64,000 nucleotides of DNA, taken from the NCBI GenBank assembly GCA_047601145.1, contig JASGJW010000001.1, forward strand, positions 744,001-808,000. The letters are read 5' to 3'. The position numbers and the translations under genes are program-made. The notes under the pieces were generated by a model that worked only from the letters and a program-made list of their open reading frames with translations, was not told the DNA's origin and did no database searches. Origin of the DNA: UBA7672 sp047601145 (GTDB lineage Bacteria; Pseudomonadota; Alphaproteobacteria; Caulobacterales; Hyphomonadaceae). Positions within the stretch are counted from its first letter, which is position 1, and every line of letters begins with the position of its first letter. Positions 60,292-64,000 of the stretch are shown here, piece by piece.

Positions 60292-61319
60292 GCCATGCTC
60301 CGGATGGTGCGGAGCACTGTTTCCACATTGGAAATAGGCACTTCAGGCGTGACGCCATGGCCGAGATTGAAGATGTGCGGCCGGCCCTTCAGCGCCGTGA
60401 TGATCTCGCGGACCCGCGTTTCCAGGCCCGGTCCGCCTGCGACAAGCCGCATGGGATCGAGATTTCCCTGTACAGCCATGCCCTTGGGAAGCATGGCGGA
60501 AATCCGCTGCAGCGGGATTGCCGTGTCGAGGCCGACAGCGTTCACGCCGGTCTTCTCCGCATAATCGAGCACCAGCGCTCCTGATCCGCGCGGGAAACCG
60601 ATGATCGGCTGTTTCACGCCCAGCGCCCGCACGCGTTGTACGAGCTTCGCCGTCGGTCCGATCACCCAGCGCTGGAAGGCATCTTCCGGCAGGCCCTCGG
60701 CCCAGCTTTCGAACAGCATCATCGCATCCGCACCGGCTTTGGCCTGCATTGCCAGGTAATGCGCGCTTGCCTCGATCAGTTGGTCGAGCATGCCGTCGAG
60801 TTCTTCGGGATGTTCATAGCCGAACTTGCGCGCATCCGCCTTGTCGGTGCCGCCGCGCCCTTCGATGGCGTAGACGCCAACCGTCCAGGGCGATCCGGCA
60901 AAGCCGATCAGCGTCGTTGAATTGTCGAGACTTGCGCGAACCCGCTCCACCGTCTCGCCGACAGGGGCAAGACGCGCGAGGATCTTCTCCATCGGCACAT
61001 TCGCGAGATCCTTCGCCCTGGTCGCCGGATCAACGCGCGGGCCTTCGCCTTCCAAGAAGCGAACATTTCGCCCCATGGCGTCGAGCACCAGCAGGATGTC
61101 AGCAAACAGGATCGCGCCATCCATCCCGTAGCGGCGAACCGGCTGCAGCGTCGCTTCCGCTGCAAGGGCAGGGGTGTAGCAGAAATCGAGGAAGTCCCGC
61201 GCCTTGGCGCGTGTCTCGCGATACTCGGGAAGGTGACGTCCTGCCTGACGCATCATCCAGACAGGAACGGGATCGATCCGTTCGCCGTTGAGCACTCTAA
61301 GCAATCTTCGATCGTTCAC
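60288..61319 (-). CDS. hemE: Uroporphyrinogen decarboxylase
   Basis: 343 residues from a GTG start at 61319. VWMMRQAGRHLPEYR, ILFADILLVLDAMG and GFAGSPWTVGVYAIEG are family signatures. It removes four acetate carboxyls from uroporphyrinogen III. It borders the origin gap, as in Caulobacter. Confidence 0.96.
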   Translation of the reverse strand: MNDRRLLRVLNGERIDPVPVWMMRQAGRHLPEYRETRAKARDFLDFCYTPALAAEATLQPVRRYGMDGAILFADILLVLDAMGRNVRFLEGEGPRVDPATRAKDLANVPMEKILARLAPVGETVERVRASLDNSTTLIGFAGSPWTVGVYAIEGRGGTDKADARKFGYEHPEELDGMLDQLIEASAHYLAMQAKAGADAMMLFESWAEGLPEDAFQRWVIGPTAKLVQRVRALGVKQPIIGFPRGSGALVLDYAEKTGVNAVGLDTAIPLQRISAMLPKGMAVQGNLDPMRLVAGGPGLETRVREIITALKGRPHIFNLGHGVTPEVPISNVETVLRTIRSMA

Positions 61320-61482
61320 ACGTCACCCGGCGGAGGAAGAAGAATCTTCTTATCTTGAATCTGAATCTAAGAGTCTTTGGTGGTGTTTAGTCGGTTCATA
61401 AGTGGTGGCAACGCGCTCTCCCCAAACGCTCCACACAGCCACTCACCGAGAATCTCGCTACGTTCCGACAGGGCGGCGCAGG

Positions 61483-61497
61483 TTAACCTCTCGTTAA
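61483..61497. promoter_or_regulatory. CtrA binding site 1
   Basis: TTAACCTCTCGTTAA, exact TTAA-N7-TTAA. At the Caulobacter origin CtrA represses initiation. Confidence 0.8.
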
Positions 61498-61505
61498 GGC
61501 CTTCG

Positions 61506-61520
61506 TTAACAACACCTTAA
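61506..61520. promoter_or_regulatory. CtrA binding site 2
   Basis: TTAACAACACCTTAA, exact TTAA-N7-TTAA, followed by C as in the extended motif. Starts 23 bases after site 1. Confidence 0.8.
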
Positions 61521-61613
61521 CGAGAGTCGAGTCCCATGAGCGTGACTCGTGGGCGCCAAAATCATGAGTCTTCTCCACGCTCTCCACCTGTGACTCACGG
61601 TGTGAGCGAGTTG

Positions 61614-61622
61614 TGTGGGGAA
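61614..61622 (-). promoter_or_regulatory. DnaA-like box
   Basis: On the minus strand TTCCCCACA, keeping the CCACA core of the DnaA box TTATCCACA. Confidence 0.5.
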
Positions 61623-61635
61623 TCCGCCCCTCAGC

Positions 61636-61644
61636 TTGTCCACA
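61636..61644 (+). promoter_or_regulatory. DnaA box
   Basis: TTGTCCACA, one mismatch to TTATCCACA; on the ppsR side of the CtrA boxes. Confidence 0.65.
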
Positions 61645-61698
61645 ATCCACTCCCAGCGGTATTGGAAAACCTGGTGTGAAACTTCACAAAGCCAGGAC

Positions 61699-62517
61699 AT
61701 GACGCTCGAGACCTATTTCAACGTGCACCTGGTCTCGGATTCGACCGGCGAAACGCTCAATGCGGTGATGCGTGCGGCCTGTGCGCAGTTCGACAACATC
61801 GCCCCGCTCGAACACAACTATTACCTGGTGCGCAGCCCCAAGCAGCTCGAACGCGTGCTCAAGGAAATCGAGAACGCCCCAGGCGTCGTGCTCTACACGA
61901 TCACCGACGAAAACCTGCGCGCGCGCCTCGAGGAACGTTGCCGGGAGCTCGGCTCGCCGACGCTTCCCGTCATCGACGCCGCCGTGAACATGCTGTCGCG
62001 CTATCTCGGCCTGAAATCGGCTCACAAGGTCGCCGGCCAGTACCATCTCGACGCCGAATACTTCCAGCGCATCGAGACCATCAACTTCGCGCTGCAGCAC
62101 GATGACGGCCAGCACACCGAAGACCTGCGCGACGCTGACGTGGTCCTTGTGGGCGTTTCACGCACATCGAAGACGCCGACCTGCGTCTATCTCGGCAACC
62201 GTGGCGTGAAAGCGGCAAACGTTCCGCTCGTTCCCGGCGTCGAAGTTCCCGATATTCTCACAGGCGCGAACGCCCCACTCGTCGTCGCGTTGAAAATTTC
62301 GCCCGACCGGCTTGTGCAGATCCGGCGTCATCGCCTGCTGTCGCTGAACGAGCAGGCGGACACATCTTATGCAGATGAAGAGATCGTCCAGCAGGAGGTG
62401 ACGGAAGCCAACCGACTCTTTGCTCGCATGAAATGGCCGACCATCGATGTCAGCCGCCGTTCGGTCGAGGAAACCGCGGCCGCCATCCTCAACATCATCC
62501 AGGAACACGGCCGGTGA
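61699..62517 (+). CDS. ppsR: Pyruvate phosphate dikinase regulatory protein (DUF299)
   Basis: 272 residues from MTLETYFNVHLV. LVSDSTGETLNAV and the P-loop-like VGVSRTSKTPTCVYLGNRG mark the PpsR/PDRP family, a bifunctional ADP-dependent kinase/phosphorylase acting on PPDK or PEP synthase. The orthologue borders the origin in Caulobacter. Coupled to maf by an overlapping GTG. Confidence 0.93.
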   Translation: MTLETYFNVHLVSDSTGETLNAVMRAACAQFDNIAPLEHNYYLVRSPKQLERVLKEIENAPGVVLYTITDENLRARLEERCRELGSPTLPVIDAAVNMLSRYLGLKSAHKVAGQYHLDAEYFQRIETINFALQHDDGQHTEDLRDADVVLVGVSRTSKTPTCVYLGNRGVKAANVPLVPGVEVPDILTGANAPLVVALKISPDRLVQIRRHRLLSLNEQADTSYADEEIVQQEVTEANRLFARMKWPTIDVSRRSVEETAAAILNIIQEHGR

Positions 62518-63122
62518 GCGATGGGAACGAAAACCGGCTGATCCTTGCCTCAAAGAGCAAGTCACGTGCAGCCGTGCTGAAGGCGGCCGGGCTTGTTTTC
62601 GAACAGGTCGGCTCAGGCGTGGACGAGGATGCACTGAAGGACGCGTTGCGCGCCGAAGGTGCAAGCGTCGCCAAACAGGCCGATTTACTGGCTGAAACCA
62701 AGGCCCTGAAGGTTTCGATTTCGCACGAAGGCATCGTGCTTGGCTGCGACCAGATGCTCGATCTCGACGGGCAGGGCCTCGACAAGGTCGACACGCGTGA
62801 AGCTGCGCGTGACGTGCTGAAACGCCTGCGCGGCAAGACACACATCCTGCAATCCGCCATCGTTGCCTGCATCGATGGCGCGCCTGTCTGGCGACACCTC
62901 TCGCAACCGCGCCTGCGCGTGCGCAATTTCTCCGACGCCTTCCTCGAGGACTATCTCGACGCAATCGGCGACGCCGCCTTCGAAAGCGTTGGCTGCTATC
63001 AGGTCGAGGGCAGGGGCGCTCTTCTCTTCGATCGCATCGAAGGCGATTATTTCTCCATTCTCGGGATGCCGCTCCTTCCGCTCCTGCAATGGTTGCGGGA
63101 TCGTGGCGTGGTCGCGACATGA
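62514..63122 (+). CDS. maf: Maf-family nucleotide pyrophosphatase
   Basis: 202 residues from GTG 62514, overlapping the ppsR stop. LILASKSKSRAAVLKAAGL, VLGCDQMLDLDG and AFESVGCYQVEGRG match Maf proteins, which hydrolyse non-canonical nucleoside triphosphates. The usual ASxSPRR is ASKSKSR here, as in other alphaproteobacterial members. ATGA overlap with aroE. Confidence 0.9.
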   Translation: MSDGNENRLILASKSKSRAAVLKAAGLVFEQVGSGVDEDALKDALRAEGASVAKQADLLAETKALKVSISHEGIVLGCDQMLDLDGQGLDKVDTREAARDVLKRLRGKTHILQSAIVACIDGAPVWRHLSQPRLRVRNFSDAFLEDYLDAIGDAAFESVGCYQVEGRGALLFDRIEGDYFSILGMPLLPLLQWLRDRGVVAT

Positions 63123-63937
63123 CCCAGCACTACGCCGTCGTCGGCGATCCGGTCGCGCATTCTCTCTCACCGCTTATCCACAATGCCTGGATCAGGGCGG
63201 CCGGGATCGATGCGCATTATGATCGCATCCACCTGCAGTCACAGGATGCAACAGAGGACATCCGCGCGCTGGCGAAGGATCACGCCGGCCTCAACATCAC
63301 GCTTCCGCACAAGATGGCCGCGCTCGCCGCCGCGGCGAACGCTTCGCCCGAGGCGCGGGCGATCGGCGCCGCCAACACGCTTGTGCGCGATCCTGCAGGC
63401 AAGTGGTTCGCTCACAACACGGACGTTGCCGGTTTCGAGATGGCGCTCAAAGCGGCCTCCGGAAACAAGACCACAGGCCTGAGCGTCGTCATGATCGGCG
63501 CAGGAGGAGCTGCCCGCGCTGCAATCGCCAGCCTCGCGGCTTCAGGCGCGCAGATTGCAATCGTGAACCGCACCGAAGCCAATGCGAAGTCGCTCGCCAT
63601 GGATCTTGCGCCCAACGCGCGCACCGGAGACCTGGCGCAACTTGCGGCATTCGCAGGCTTGGCCGACGTCGTCGTCAACTCAGCGAGCCTTGGTCACGCC
63701 GGCGATGCGCTTCCCGCGCTGCCGGCCGGAAAGGGCAGACCGTTCCTCGATCTTTCCTACGGCAAGGCTGCCGCCGGCACGCTTTCGGCGGCCGCGGCGG
63801 CTGGCTGGACGACCCATGACGGGCTACCCATGTTGGTGGGACAGGCTGCGGCTGCTTTTCGTATCTGGTTCGGGATAAGCCCGGACGAGACGTCGGCGCT
63901 CAAGGCCTGCAGGGAAGCGGTGGCGGCTCGCGCATGA
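63119..63937 (+). CDS. aroE: Shikimate dehydrogenase
   Basis: 272 residues from MTQHYAVVGDPV. HSLSPLIHN, NITLPHKMA, GAANTLVRD, HNTDVAGF and the Rossmann GAGGAARAAIASL are all present. NADPH-dependent reduction of 3-dehydroshikimate. Overlaps maf and coaE by four bases. Confidence 0.95.
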   Translation: MTQHYAVVGDPVAHSLSPLIHNAWIRAAGIDAHYDRIHLQSQDATEDIRALAKDHAGLNITLPHKMAALAAAANASPEARAIGAANTLVRDPAGKWFAHNTDVAGFEMALKAASGNKTTGLSVVMIGAGGAARAAIASLAASGAQIAIVNRTEANAKSLAMDLAPNARTGDLAQLAAFAGLADVVVNSASLGHAGDALPALPAGKGRPFLDLSYGKAAAGTLSAAAAAGWTTHDGLPMLVGQAAAAFRIWFGISPDETSALKACREAVAARA

Positions 63938-64000
63938 TCAAACTGGCGCTCACAGGGTCCATCGGCATGGGCAAGTCGGCGACTGCGGCGATGTTCGCCG
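63934..64000 (+). CDS. coaE: Dephospho-CoA kinase, N-terminal fragment
   Basis: The first 22 codons are visible before the window ends. MIKLALTGSIGMGKSATAAM carries the P-loop GSIGMGKS typical of CoaE, the last step of coenzyme A synthesis. aroE-coaE adjacency is common in alphaproteobacteria. The start overlaps the aroE stop. Confidence 0.85.
   Translation, partial: MIKLALTGSIGMGKSATAAMFA

Larger units (their letters stand above)
61320..61698. other. Putative chromosomal replication origin (oriC)
   Basis: 379 bases between hemE and ppsR, the position of the Caulobacter origin. Contents: an AT-richer stretch with inverted repeat AAGAAGA/TCTTCTT (61337-61351), two TTAA-N7-TTAA CtrA boxes, DnaA-like boxes at 61614-61622 and 61636-61644, and eleven GANTC sites between 61342 and 61624. 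A palindrome TGTGAA-AC-TTCACA (61675-61688) lies just before ppsR. No gene is present. Function is inferred from location plus motif content. Confidence 0.85.

Noticed and set aside
61381..61440. Additional DnaA boxes around CTCCACA in the origin
   Set aside because: Only the CCACA core matches; too weak to list beside the two better boxes.

Overview
This window is high-GC chromosomal DNA that looks like the origin-proximal region of an alphaproteobacterium of the Caulobacter/Hyphomonas type (Caulobacterales or Hyphomonadaceae). The right third carries, on the minus strand, the block hemE-hemH-hemJ-rho ... mnmE-mnmG-rsmG-parA-parB. It faces ppsR-maf-aroE-coaE on the plus strand across a 379-bp gap. 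In Caulobacter the replication origin lies between hemE and the ppsR-type gene. Here that gap holds two perfect TTAA-N7-TTAA CtrA boxes, DnaA-like boxes, an AT-richer stretch and eleven GANTC (CcrM-type) sites. Five parS palindromes lie in and around mnmE, mnmG and rsmG. CenR-like and NtrZ-like genes fit the same lineage. No species name can be given from sequence alone.

Layout. 0-14.5 kb: small lipoproteins and periplasmic proteins, an M23 peptidase, gpmA, a deaminase-only RibD-like protein, a cold-shock gene, ygfZ, tag, a TPR protein, a LysE exporter, a GDPD and a flavin monooxygenase. 14.6-22 kb: tRNA-Gly(GCC), a YbaK editing protein, the thioredoxin-TPR/Lon-N/Trm112/DUF971 run, a split TPP enzyme, a MAPEG protein with a structured leader, and a UbiH-type hydroxylase. 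22.08-26.29 kb: a complete 4.2-kb IS1595-family element with imperfect 29-bp inverted repeats and a perfect 8-bp target duplication. 26.3-42.4 kb: amtB, ftsK, a second cold-shock gene, three small paralogues, a lolA-like gene, xthA, cenR with a divergent L,D-transpeptidase, yggS, an ntrZ-like gene and a porin. 42.5-64 kb: DUF3576-leuS-lptE-holA, then parB and the origin-side block.

The most unusual region is the IS1595-type element. Besides its transposase it carries six passenger genes. Three are on the plus strand: an XRE/ImmA-IrrE regulator-protease whose TTG start overlaps the transposase stop, a DUF4411-type PIN nuclease, and a 50-residue basic protein. Three are on the minus strand: two tandem paralogues of unknown function and an MltR-like protein with an RNxxxH HEPN-type motif. 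The cargo reads as a toxin-antitoxin or defence module carried by a simple insertion sequence. The element sits exactly in the T-tract of the amtB terminator.

Other signals worth attention: a MAPEG leader in which three identical TCCTCCC heptamers can pair with the ribosome-binding site; parS sites read in frame as Val-Ser-Arg-Glu-Thr or Phe-His-Val-Lys-Arg; a strong orphan terminator between amtB and ftsK; and a ribbon-helix-helix-like gene diverging from a small gene across nested GGTACC palindromes.
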